From Rallus limicola (taxonomy: Eukaryota; Chordata; Aves; Gruiformes; Rallidae), in the NCBI GenBank assembly GCA_022605955.1, contig JAKCOZ010000040.1, positions 5,838,558-5,902,557 of the forward strand: a DNA stretch of 64,000 nt. The letters are read 5' to 3'. The translations under genes were made by a program, and so were the position numbers. How positions within the stretch are numbered: position 1 is the first letter of the stretch; every line of letters begins with the position of its first letter. The notes under the pieces were generated by a model. That model saw only the letters and a list, made by a program, of their open reading frames with translations. It had not been told where the DNA came from and searched no databases. Below, one piece after another: positions 11,553 through 22,900 of this stretch.

Positions 11553-14500
11553 ATGGGCAGCCACGAGAAGGACCCCTCCTCTCCGAAAAGGGCCCTGTCA
11601 CGCTCCAACAGCACCGTGTCTTCCAAGCACAGCAGCGTTCAGCAGGTTGGGGGGCTCCAGGCTTAGGGGGGGCTCACTGGGATCCCAGTGGTGCACATAG
11701 CCTGGCTTGGGGCTGCTGTGGCGCCTTTGGGAGGAGGGGGGCTTCACTCCGGCTTTATGAAGGGTGATACAGGGGTGCCCCATCCCCTGGGAGTACCAAG
11801 GGTCTCTGCATGGGGACAAGGCGAGGAGCACCCTGTCTACCCCTGGTGCTGAGGGACCCCCACGCTGACCCCCATTCCTGGCAGGGCTCAGAGAGCTGGG
11901 AGGTGGTGGAGGAGCCACGCACACAGGACAGCCCAGGCCAGGAGCCACAGCGGCACGAGGGGTACCTGCTCAAGAAGAGGAAATGGCCCCTGAAGGGCTG
12001 GCACAAGGTACTGGGGCAGAGCTGGCACCAGCAACCACCCCCAGGCCACCCGGCTGGTCCTGGGCATCGTCCCCATCCCTGGGGGTGCTGCAGGGACCAG
12101 TCTTTATCCCTCTCCCCCCACAACAGCCGTCCCTCTCTGTCCACAGAGGTACTTTGTGCTGGAAAACGGCATCCTGAAATATGCCACCACGCGCCAGGAC
12201 GTGAGTGTGGGGCTGAGCCCTGTCTGTGCAGTCTCCCTGAGGGCTCAGGGTGGGGAAGACCCCGTGGTTCCCCATGAGGAAGGGGGTTTCCCCCCTGACA
12301 GGCGTCCCCGGTCTCCCCCAGGTCCTCAAGGGCAAACTGCACGGGGCCATCGATGTCCGTCAGTCTGTCATGTCTGTCAATAAGAAGGCACAGCGGGTTG
12401 ACTTGGACACAGAGGAGAACATCTACCACCTCAAGGTGCTGGTGGGGGCTGGAGCCAGGACTGGGGGTATTGGGGTTCCCCCCGCTCCAACTTGCCCCTG
12501 TCCCACAGATCAAGTCCCCAGAGCTCTTCGCCAGCTGGGTGAGCAGCCTCCGCTCCCATCACCAGGGCGAGAGGCCAGAGCCCTACCCCAGGGGGGGTCC
12601 CGCAGGGAGGACCCCCACTAACACCCAGGTGGGTGGCGCCTCAGGATGGCGATGCGGGGCAGGATCCAGGTGTGGGGGTCCCAACGGCAGCTCTGTCCCT
12701 TGCTGCAGGGCTCGTGGACACGGATCCTGCCCTCGGGCAGTGCCCCTGCCCTCTCCACCCTCACCAACTCCCGGGACAAGGTGAATGCCTGGCTGAAGGA
12801 CAGCGAGGGGCTGGAGCGCTGCTCGGCTGGTGAGCAGGATGGGAGGGGATGCAGGGGGTGGGGGGACCATGCCCCGTCCCCCATCCCTGACTGGGGTCAC
12901 CCTGTGCCTGTCACAGAGCTGTCGGAGTGCCAGGCGAAGCTGCAGGAGCTGACTGGGATGCTCCAGAGCCTGGAAGCCCTGCACCGCATCCCCTCGGCCC
13001 CCCTCATCTCCAGCAGCCAGGTGAAAGGGGCGTTGGTGGGCACGGGGCTGAGCATCGCCCTCCGTTCCTTGGGGAGGGTCTGGCTCCAGCCCCCTCCTCT
13101 CACTTAACAGCCCTCAGCTGCCACGGAGCGGCCCAAGAAGGCCAGGAGGACCACCAAGATATGGTGCACCCAGAGCTTCGCCAAGGATGATACGATCGGC
13201 AGGGTGAGGAGGAGCCGGCATCACACCGAGCTCTGCTGCTGCCGAGCCTCTGCCCCAGGGATGGAGCCCCTCAGGCCCCTCCAGCCCCCTGTTCCCCCTC
13301 CCCAGGTTGGCCGCTTGCACGGCTCCGTCCCCAACCTCTCACGCTACCTGGAGCCGTCGCAGAGCCAGCTGCCCTTCAGCCTCCCCCCGGAGTACAGCCA
13401 GCTGCAGAGGAGCTTCTGGGTCCTGGCCCAGAAAGGTGGGATGGGGCAGGGGGTTCTGGTGGGGGCAGGATGGGTGCCAGGGTGTTGTGCCACAGCCTGA
13501 CCCCCTGCCCGTGTCCCCCGGCAGTGCACGGCTCGCTCAGCAGCGTGGTGGCTGCGCTGATGGCCGAGAGGACCCGTCTGGAGGAGATGCGGCAGGCGCT
13601 GGACCGGCGGCGCTCAGCCCCTCACCCGGGGGGTGCCAGCAACACCGGGGTGAGGGATGGTGGGGGACTGAGCAGGGCTGCCCCACCCCCCCAAACTTTG
13701 CGTCCTGCCAGGGCTGCTTGTGGGGGTGGGGGTGTGATGCTGTGTTGGGATGCGGGTGGGTGCAGTGAGTTTTGCAGGGTCTCAGCCAGGTGCTGGGTAC
13801 CTGAGCGGCAGCAGGGTGATGCCCTCACCCATCAGCCCTGTGCTGGCTGGAAGGGACAAGATGGGGGGTGGGATGGGGTTGGGGGGGGGAAGATGGGGAG
13901 TTGTGTCTTGGCTTAGCCCCCCCGCTGCCTCCACAGGCCACCCTGCACCGCTTCCACTCCCTCTCCGTCTCCTCTGACACCACCCTGGACTCCTTCGCTT
14001 CGCTGCACCCCGATGAGGTCAGGGGGAGCTGAGATGGGGTGGTGGGGTCCAAGAGGCCCCCCACCCGCCCCCCCCTCAAAGGGGCAGGGTGCTGAGGCTG
14101 TGGCTGTCCCCACAGCCCGATGCACTGCCAGCCAAGGGCCGGGAGCAGCAGCTCTCCAACCGCAGCATCGTGTCGCTGGCCGACTCTCACACCGAGTTCT
14201 TCGACGCCTGCGAGGTCTTCCTCTCCGCCAGCTCCTCAGAGAACGAGGTGTGTGTGTAGGGGGGGGGGCCCTCATTCAACAATGGGGTCATGTTGGGGGG
14301 TGGGAGGGCTCTGCAGAACCCCCCCCATGCTGCCGTTCTGTGGGCTCAGCTCTTCTCTCTCCCCTGTCCCATGTCCCACCCTTCCATCCGCCCGTTAGCC
14401 AGCCTTGGAGCCGCCCCCCCTGCTCCCTACATCCCCCCCAGCCCCTCTACTCCCCCCGGTGCCCACTTCCACCCCAGCCCATGTATCCCCTGCAGCCCCC

Positions 14501-17500
14501 CGCAGCCCCCCGGCTCCGGGCGCTCGGGGTCTCCACAGTCTCTGAACCCGGTGGTGGGGGCTGGGTATTACCCACGCCCCCTCCCCATCCTGCCCCCACC
14601 TGCAGTCCCACCGGTACCCACCACCCCCTCCCCATCCTGCCTCCCACCTCCCCACAGCCCATCTCTCTTCCCAACCCCCCGAGGGGGACCCTGCCCGGTA
14701 CATCCCTTCCTGCTCCCCCTCCCCTTTCCCTCCTCCTCCCCCCCTCAATGCCCGGTGGGGTAACCCCCGAAGCCGCCGACGGTCCCTGCGCCTTCCCCAG
14801 CCCTCGGATGACGAGTCGTGCATCAGCGAGGCCACCACCAGCGCCTGCGAGGATGCGACAGACCCGGGGGGGCCGGGCCGCCCCCCCCCGACAGGTACAG
14901 GCTGGGGACGTGTGTGTGTGTGGGGGGACACACACACTGGTGGAAGGCACCGCGGGGAGATGCTGTAGCGGCTCCATCCCACCTCCCGGTACCCTGGCAG
15001 GAGCGGAGGCTCCGGGTATCCCCGTGGAGCCTCCTCCACCTCTGGAGCTGCCGGGACCGGACCCTCGGCGGAGGAGCTGCCTGCCCGCCCCCCCCGCGCC
15101 CCCAGGGGACGTGAGCCTGTGGGGGCTGCTGCGGAGCAGCGTGGGGAAGGACCTGTCCCGGGTGGCCCTGCCCGTGCAGCTCAACGAGCCTCTCAACACG
15201 CTGCAGCGGCTCTGCGAGGAGCTGGAATACAGCGCGCTGCTGGACCGGGCCAGCCGCGCCCGGGACCCCCGCCAGCGCCTGGTGAGGGGCGGGGGGGGCA
15301 CCGGGGAGGGGGGGCAGACACCGCCTGGGGACACACCGGGCATCTCTGGGGCACGAGGGACTTCGGGAGGTTGAGGGCAGTGGGGGATGTGGGGGGCACT
15401 GGGGGATGTGGGGGGGGCATTGGGGGATGTGGGAGGGGCACTGGGGGATGCGGGGGGCATTTGGGGATGTGCGGGGGCCATTGGGGGTTGTGGGGGGCAT
15501 TGGGGGATGGGGGGGTGTGCATTTGGGGATGTGGGTGGGGGGCATTGGGGGATGCCGGAGGGGGGGCACTGGGGGATGCAGGGGGGCATTTGAGGATGGG
15601 GGGGGGGCATTGGGGGATGTGGGGCAGCACTGGGGTGTGCGGGGGGGCACTGGGGGATGCGGGGGGCATTGGGGGATGGGGGGGGGCACTGGGGGATGTG
15701 GGGGGGCATTGGGGGATGCGGGAGGCATTGGAGGTGAGGGACATGGGAGCTGTTGGGACATGGGGGGTTCGGGGGTCGTGGGGGGGTTGAGGAAATGGAG
15801 GGCTTTGGGGAGGTGTAAGGTTTGGGGGGCTCAGGGGACATGGAAGACCTCAGGGACACACAGGGCTGCTGGGACACGTGGGAGCAGAGGGGGTGTTGGG
15901 CCTTGGGGGGCACTTGGGGGGCTTGGGAAGGGTCAGGGACACGGGAGCTGCAGGGACATGGTGGGCTCAGGGGTTGGGGTGGGGGGGTGTGCTTAAACCC
16001 ATGGAGGAATTTGGGGAGTTGGAGGATTCGGGGGGCTCAGAGGACACGGGGGAGCAGAGGAGGTATGGTGCTGGGGGGACACCTGGGGGGCTCAGTCACA
16101 CCCCCCCAGTCGCATGGGGTGTGGGGCTGCACAATCACGAGGGGAAAACCCACCCACGGGGAGGGGGGAGGAGAGGGGGGGGGAGAGGAGGGTCCTTTGG
16201 CTGTGTGTCCCCCCCGGCGCGGTGCCAGCGGTGGGGTGGCTGCGGGGACAGGTCTACGTGGCGGCCTTCGCCGTGTCTGCCTACGCCTCCACCTACCACC
16301 GGGCGGGCAGCAAACCCTTCAACCCCGTCCTGGGAGAGACCTACGAGTGCGTGCGGCCCGACAGGGGCTTCCGCTTCATCAGCGAGCAGGTGGGGGGAGG
16401 GGAGGGGGTGGGGATGGGGATGGGATGGGGTGGGATGGGATAGGGATGGGGATGGGGTTGGGATGGGGATAGGATGGGATGGGGATGGGATGGGGTGGGA
16501 TGGGATGGGGATGGGATGGGATGGGATGGGGATGGGATGGGATGGGGATGGGGATTGGATGGGATGGGATTGGGTTGGGGATGGGGATGGGATGGGGATG
16601 GGGATGGGGATGGGGATGGGATGGGGATGGGGTGGGAGGATGGAGCCGGATGGGCTGGTGGGATGTCCCTCTTCTTCCTCCCTCCAGGTCTGTCATCACC
16701 CCCCCATCTCTGCCTGCCACGCTGAGTCTGATAACTTCGTCTTCTGGCAAGGTGGGTGCTGAGGAGGGTGCTGGGGGACATGTGAGAGGGTTTAGGGGGG
16801 AAGGGGGTCTCTCCTCCTCCTGCCCCTCCCCACACCCCAGACATGAGGTGGAAGAGGGTTTTGGGGGGGGTGTCTCACCTCCTCCCCCCCCTCCCAGACA
16901 TGAGGTGGAAGAACAAATTCTGGGGCAAGTCCCTGGAGATCGTCCCCGTGGGCACCGTCAACGTGCAGCTGCCCAGGTGAGACCCCAACCCCGGTATGGA
17001 GCCCCCCACACTCCCCCTTACCCTATCCCCAGCTGCCATGGCATCACCCTGCCCACCCTCTCCATCGGACGGGCCGATGCCCGCAGGACCGGGGACCACT
17101 TTGAGTGGAACAAGGTGACCACCTGCATCCACAACGTGCTGAGCGGCCCTCGCTGGATCGAGCACTACGGGGAGGTGCTGATCCGCAACACCCGCGACGC
17201 CTCCTACCACTGCAAGATCACCTTCTGCAAGGTACGGACCCCCCACCCCACTCCACACACCCCCCACCCCGCCCCATGGAAGCCCCGCCTCTTGCAGCAC
17301 AAGGCCCCTCCCAGCCCCTCCTGGCCCCGCCCTTTTAGCCCATAGGCCCCGCCCACCCAGGGTCCTGGCACTGCCCCCTTCACCCACGTGCTCAGGTAAA
17401 GGCTGGTGTGGCCCCGCCCTCCCTGCTCATGACCACGCCCCTCCCCTTGACACACACCCCCCACCCATTCATGTGTCCCTGTCCCTCCTCAGGCCCCACC

Positions 17501-19081
17501 CCTTCCCTTGACCCTGCTCCTTCCCCATGCCCCGCCCCTCATCAGACTCTGCCCCCTTTCCATGCCCCACCCCCATCAGGTTCCACCCCCTTCTCCCGTG
17601 GTCCCGCCCTCTCAGGCTCCACCCATCCCTGGCCACGCCCCCTTTAATGACCCCATCTCCTTTCCCTTGCTTCACCCCTCCCCAGACCCCCTCCAGTGGC
17701 CCCTCCCCTTCTCCGATGGCCACGCCCCCTTAACCACACCCTCCACTCGCAGGGCCCACCCTTTCCCATTGGCCCCGCCCTAATAGCTCCTCCCCCTCTC
17801 CCAGCCCCCACTCCCTCCCCCCTCAGACCCTGGGCTCTCCAATGGCCCCTCCCCATACCCAACACCACGCCCCCTTTCCCTTGGTCACACCCCTTTCCCT
17901 TGACCCCGCCCCTAAAAGCTCCTCCCCTTCTCCCTGCATCCCCCCAGACCCCGTCCTGCCCAATGGCCCCACCCCTCACCCAATGCCCCGCCCCTTTCCC
18001 TTGGCTCCGCCCCTAAAGCCCCTCCCATGAGACCCCACCCCTCACCCAACACCCCTCCCCTTTTTCCATTGACCACGCCCCCTTTCCCGATTGCCCCCGC
18101 CCCCCTGTGGCCGCAGGCGCGGTACTGGGGCGCGGGGGCCAACGAGGTGCAGGGCGCGGTGCTGAGCCGCAGCGGGACGGTGGTGGAGCGCCTGGCCGGC
18201 AAGTGGCACGAGGGGCTGCAGAGGGGTCCTGCCCCGGGACAGTGCGTCTGGAGAGCCAGTATGGAGCAGGGGGGTGCCCATACCCCCCACCCCGGGGGCA
18301 CCGCGGGGGGCTCAGCACTGCGTGACATCCCCCCTCCCCCCCCCCCATCCATCCATCCGTCCATCCATCCGTCCGTCCGTCCCCCCTGCAGACCCCATGC
18401 CCCGTGACCACGAGAGGAACTACGGCTTCACCCAGTTCGCCCTGGAGCTGAACGAGCTGACGCCCGAGCTGCGGAGGGTCCTGCCCTCCACCGACACCCG
18501 CCTGCGCCCCGACCAGCGGTGAGCAGCACCCCGGCACCCCCGGGGGGCAGCAGCAGGGGAGGCAGGGCTGAGGCTGCCCCGCTCATTTCAGCGATGTCAT
18601 CTATGTGTCCGTGTGTCCCTGTGTCTGTGTGTCCATGTGTCTGCATGTCTGTGTTTCCATGTATCTGTGTGTCCGTGTGTCCACATGTCCGTGTGTCTGT
18701 GTGTGTCCGTGTGTCCCTGTGTCCGTGTGTCTGTCCCCCTCCCCATCCCAGGTACCTGGAGGAAGGCAACGTGCCGGCGGCCGAGGCCCAGAAGCGGCAG
18801 ATCGAGCAGCTGCAGCGGGACCGGCGCCGGGTCATGGAGGAGAACAACATCACGCACCAGGCTCGCTTCTTCAGGTCCCGGGGCTGGGGCACACGGGGCG
18901 GGCTGGGGCACCCCCCGGGGTGTCTTGGCGGCACCCCAGGCGTGACCCCCCCATCCCCATCCCCATCCCCAGGCGGCTGACGGATGCCAGCGGGAAGGAG
19001 TCGTGGGTGACCAACAACACCTACTGGAAGCTGCGCCTGGACCCCGGCTTTGCCCACCTGGACAGTGCGGTGCTCTGGTAG
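11553..19081 (+). CDS. OSBPL7: Oxysterol-binding protein-related protein 7 (22 coding exons, 863 aa)
   Basis: Exons: 11553-11645, 11885-12007, 12147-12200, 12322-12435, 12509-12628, 12709-12829, 12917-13020, 13111-13203, 13306-13435, 13525-13649, 13937-14017, 14116-14247, 14801-14894, 15001-15281, 16252-16389, 16688-16751, 16898-16976, 17087-17231, 18117-18258, 18392-18518, 18752-18874, 18973-19081. The product is a sterol/lipid transfer protein working at ER contact sites (family knowledge). Domains: PH at about residues 50-145 ([20 protein letters not shown]); central Ser-rich region with [24 protein letters not shown] motif EFFDACE at 413-419 for VAP binding; ORD from about 480 to the end ([56 protein letters not shown]). 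Human length is about 842. The ORD signature reads EQVCHHPP at 600-607 instead of EQVSHHPP. FFAT, subfamily III order and AVLW end identify ORP7. Confidence 0.97.
15365..15745 (+). repeat. G-rich minisatellite in OSBPL7 intron 14
   Basis: About twenty copies of a 17-24 bp unit of the form TGGGGGATGNGGGGGGCA. The coding strand is the G strand, with runs of 4-9 G every few bases, so it is a strong G-quadruplex candidate both as DNA and in the pre-mRNA. It fills over a third of the 970-bp intron. Confidence 0.9.
16408..16640 (+). repeat. GGGAT/GGGGAT satellite array in OSBPL7 intron 15
   Basis: A mixture of GGGAT and GGGGAT units, about 40 in total, with occasional GGGGTGGGAT or GGGATTGG variants. 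The G strand is the coding strand. The same satellite recurs near 21.5, 49.6, 50.3, 53.9 and 55.5 kb. Confidence 0.95.
17240..18110 (+). repeat. C-rich degenerate array of CCCCGCCC/CCACGCCCC motifs in OSBPL7 intron 18
   Basis: Some 870 bp of loosely repeated C-rich sequence, with dozens of CCCCGCCC, CCACGCCC and TTTCCCTTG words spaced every 15-35 bp. There are no coding exons inside. On the minus strand these are GGGCGGGG/GGGGCGTGG boxes, i.e. SP/KLF-type GC and CACCC boxes. Confidence 0.8.
18335..18390. repeat. TCCATCCG tetranucleotide tract before OSBPL7 exon 20
   Basis: A C run is followed by (ATCC/GTCC)n directly before the CCTGCAG acceptor at 18391, so the tract serves as the polypyrimidine region of this splice site. 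Confidence 0.85.
18600..18738. repeat. GTGTCCGT/GTGTCTGT microsatellite in OSBPL7 intron 20
   Basis: Degenerate octamer repeat of TGTGTCC(G/A/C)TGTGT words filling most of the 233-bp intron between coding exons 20 and 21. Confidence 0.85.
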
Positions 19082-19399
19082 CGACCCCCCCTCGAGGGGC
19101 GCTGAGCCCCTCCCAGCTCATCACAGCAGTGGCGCCCAGCAGTGGGGCTGGCTGGTGTCGTGCCCACCCCACCCCCCCCACGCTTGGGGTGCGGTGCCCA
19201 CCCCCCCCTCAGTGTTTAAACAAAACTGTGATATAAAAAGAGGGGAGGGGGCACAGGCAGTGCCTCCCCCTGACCCGGGGTAGAGCCTTGGGGCTCGTGA
19301 TGGGGTGGGGTGGGGGGAAGCTGGGGGTCCTGGGGTGCCCGCGGGCGGGCAGACCCCTCTGATCCCCCCCCTCCCCCAGCCACGCACAGGTTCTGCTCC

Positions 19400-19405
19400 A
19401 ATAAA
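19400..19405 (+). terminator. OSBPL7: OSBPL7 poly(A) signal AATAAA
   Basis: Canonical hexamer 319 bp after the stop, followed by a TGGGGTGTG GU element. The 3' UTR between is non-repetitive. OSBPL7 and TBX21 converge, with their signals about 225 bp apart. Confidence 0.85.
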
Positions 19406-19629
19406 GGCTGCAAAAAGAGCTGGGGTGTGCAGAGAGCTTCCTTCTCCCTGCCCTGGGGCTCAGGGCACCCCTGCATCCCAGCCCAGCACACCTGGGTGCT
19501 GCCAGTGAGGGGGAAACGGGGGAGAGACGCACACAGATCCCATCAATCACTGCCCCCCCCGCCCCGTGCCTCAGTTTCCCCCCACATGGCACAGAGGAGA
19601 ACCAAGAGCCACCCCCGGGTAGCGTCCCC

Positions 19630-19635
19630 TTTATT
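19630..19635 (-). terminator. TBX21: TBX21 poly(A) signal AATAAA (minus strand)
   Basis: TTTATT on the plus strand, 322 bp past the TBX21 stop. A TATTTATT AU-rich element lies about 45 bp upstream in the transcript (near 19674-19681), a feature often tied to mRNA instability in immune regulators. Confidence 0.8.
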
Positions 19636-19956
19636 GCCAGATATGCTGCTGCCCCCAGCCCCACGCTGGGGCACAATAAATACTATTAACACCCCCCCTC
19701 CCCCTTTAAAAATCACAGACAACAAAAAAACACCCCCCACACACCCTGTACCCTCCCTGCTGCCCCCGCAGCCCCACCGGGGTGGCACTGGGGGCTGATT
19801 GTCTGGCTGTAGCCCACCCCCCCCCTCCCCACTTGAGTCACCCAGGGATATGGGTGTTAAATAATTTGGGGGGGGGGGGGGCATATTGCACCCAGCTCCT
19901 GCGGCCTTGGGGTGCCTGAGGGGGGGCTATGTGACCCCCCCCCCCCCCAGCATGGC

Positions 19957-22900
19957 TCAGTTGCTGTAGAAGCCGTAGTAGCCGCCGTCAGCGCCCGGGT
20001 CCTTGTCATAGAGGTCCCCGTTTCGGGGCGGGGGGGGGGAGTTCTCGGTGCTGGAGGGGTAGGGGGACATCCGCCGCCGCTTGCACTCGTACAGCCCCGA
20101 GTCCGAGGAGTCCCCCGAGGTGGCAGCGGCGGGGGGCTCGGGGGGCCAGCCCTCCGTCTCCTTCCCCTTCTCCTCCCGGGGCTCCCGGTACCAGCCCAGA
20201 GCCCCGGGGCTGCCCTTAGGGCCGTACTGCCCGGGGCTCCAGCCCCCCGCCGGCCCGAACCCCCCCGGCCCTTCGGGGTAGTAGGGCAGGGGGGGGGCTG
20301 GGGCAGGCGACAGGGCGAAGGGCTTCATCCCGTAGGGCATCAGCTTGCCCCCCCCGTACCCCCCTTCGTAGCTGCTGTACTCCAGCGCCCCGGCCGGGGG
20401 GGGCTGCTGGGGGGTGAAGTACCAACGCGGGGGGTCCTTGGGGGGCAGGGGGAGAGGAGGAGCCCCCCGCTCCCCACCGAAGAAGCGCCCGGGGCCGGGG
20501 GGCAGCGGGTACTGCTCGGGCAGGAAGGGCTGGAAGCGGGGAGCGGGCAGGAGCTGCTGGCAACCCGGAGCATCCGGAGGGGATGGGGTGAGGCGGTCAC
20601 CCTCCGAGGTCGTGTACATCCTGGGGAAGGGGGGGGGGGGGGAAATGGGGGGGCACAGACACAAGGACACACGGTCAGGGGGGATGCCCTGCTGCCAGCC
20701 AGGCTGGGGCAGATGGGGGGACACACACTCACGAGTCATAGTTGTCCCGAAAGCCTTTGGCAAAGGGGTTGTGGTCGATCTTCAGCTGGGTGATCTGGGG
20801 AGGGGGGGTGATGTCAGCCTGTCCCCCTCCACCAGGGATGCTTCCAACCCCCCCTTTTCCATTGGGAACCCCCCACTCCATCAGAATTCCCAGTCCATCC
20901 CCACAGTGCCCACCGCAGCATCTGCTGGGGCTCGGCCACTGCTGGGGGGTGCTGGGGGGGGGGGGGGGCAGGCTGTGCTTCGGGGGATGTGGGGACTGGG
21001 GTGGGGGGGCACCAGGCATTGCAGGGTGCTGAGGAGTCTTGGGGGGAGGCGCTACTGGGTGCTGAGGGGATTTAGGGGGGGTACTGGCACAAAAAGGGGA
21101 TGCGGGGATGGGATGGGGATGGGGGGGTACCAGGGGGTGCGGTGATGCTGTGGGGTGGGGGGGTGAGGTTGGGGAGGGGGGGGTGACACTGGGGATTCCC
21201 TGATGCTGGGGACTTTAGGAGGTGCTTGGGCGGGGGGGGGGGGTGGAGAGCTGGGCTGCTCAGGGGGGGTTACTGATGTTCCTGTGATGCTGGGGCTATA
21301 CTGGCTTTTACTGGGGGGCTGTTTCTGGGGGTACCCTCACTGCAGGGGCCGGGGGCTGGTCTCGTACTCACGTCAGCGTTCTGGTAGGCTGTGACAGCGA
21401 TGAACTGTGTCTCGGGGAAGGCGAAGGTGTGTGTGTGTGGGGAGGGGTACAGCTCCTCGCCCTCGCCCTCCTTCACCTCCGTCACGTGCAGCCGGGGCTG
21501 GTACTTGTGCAGGGACTGGAGCACGATCATCTGGGGATGGGATGGGATGGGATGGGATGGGATGGGATGGGATGGGATGGGGATGGGGATGGGATGGGGA
21601 TGGATGCAAATGGGGGGGTCAAGGGGGTGAGGTGGGGGACACACAGGGACCCAGCCCAGCTCGGCACGGTGGTGGCACCCTTTACCTGGCCAACGTTGTT
21701 GGACGCACCCTTGTTGTTGGTGAGCTTCAGCTTCCCAAAGGAGACCTCCTGCCGCATCCAGTGGGCCCCCGTGTTGGGTGAGTCGGGGTGCAGGTAGAGG
21801 CGGTTCCCTGGGGGGGGGAGGAGAGGAGGAGGAGGAAGGGGGTGGAGGGTGGGAAGCAGGGGTGGGGGGGGTCACCCTGCCCCATCCATACCACGAGGAG
21901 GATGGGAAGGGGGATGATGGTGGGGTGGGGTTTGGGGGTGCTGTACCTGGCATGTTGCCCTCAGCTTTGCCACACTGCACCCACTTGCCCCCCTGGTAGC
22001 GCCAGTGATGCTGGTCCACCAGCACCACGTCCACGCAGACACGGTAGTGGGCCACAGGGTTGAGACCTGACAGGTTGAAGCTGAGGAACGGGAACATGCG
22101 CCTGGGAAGGGGACAGAGGCACAGACACTGTCACACCTCACACACACACCCACCACACACACCACACACACACACCCCTCCTGCCATGCTGCAAGGGACA
22201 GGAGTGTGGTGATGGGGAAACTGAGGCAGCGCGATGCCCCCACCCCCACCCTGCCTCCGTGCCCAGTTGGGTGCTTGTGGGAAGATGACTGACCCCAGCA
22301 GCTGGGGATGCTCTCGGGCCAATCCCCCCCCCCCCCCGCCCCCGGCCCCCCCCCACACACCCCCCCCTCGGCATCTTCCTCCCCCTCCCCGAGCACCTTC
22401 CGGATCGGAAACCAACACCACTGCTATTTCGGGCTGGGCGCCAGCCTGCGCCAAGGGCAGGAAGGGGACAGGATGGGACGGCTGCGGGGGGACCCCCGGG
22501 GCTGCAGCTGCCACCCCCGCTCCCCCCTGGGGCTGCACCCCGCTGTCCCCTCCGTAGCCAGAGGGGACCCCCACATCCCAGCCGTGGGGTGGGAGATCCG
22601 GCTCTGAGTTCAGTCCCTCCTGTGCTGCCATCTGCCCCAGTAGCCCCAGTTGCCAGCCCAGGTTCTCAGTTTGGGGCTTGAGATGTGGCCAGGGTGGCTT
22701 GTGCACCCCCTCAACACCCCCCCCCCCCAAACAGAGCTCAGCTGGAAACCAGCCCCAGCACCTCCAGCAGGCCCCCACCCCACTGCCAGGTACCCTGTAA
22801 GTGTCACCACGTTAACGAGGCATCGCTGGGGGAGAGCAGAACAGGACCCCCCACTCCCCAGTACAGCCCCCCCCTTCCCCCCAGCTTTGCCTGGGTGGGA

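Noticed and set aside
16408..16640. Interstitial telomere repeat
   Set aside because: The units are GGGAT and GGGGAT, not TTAGGG.
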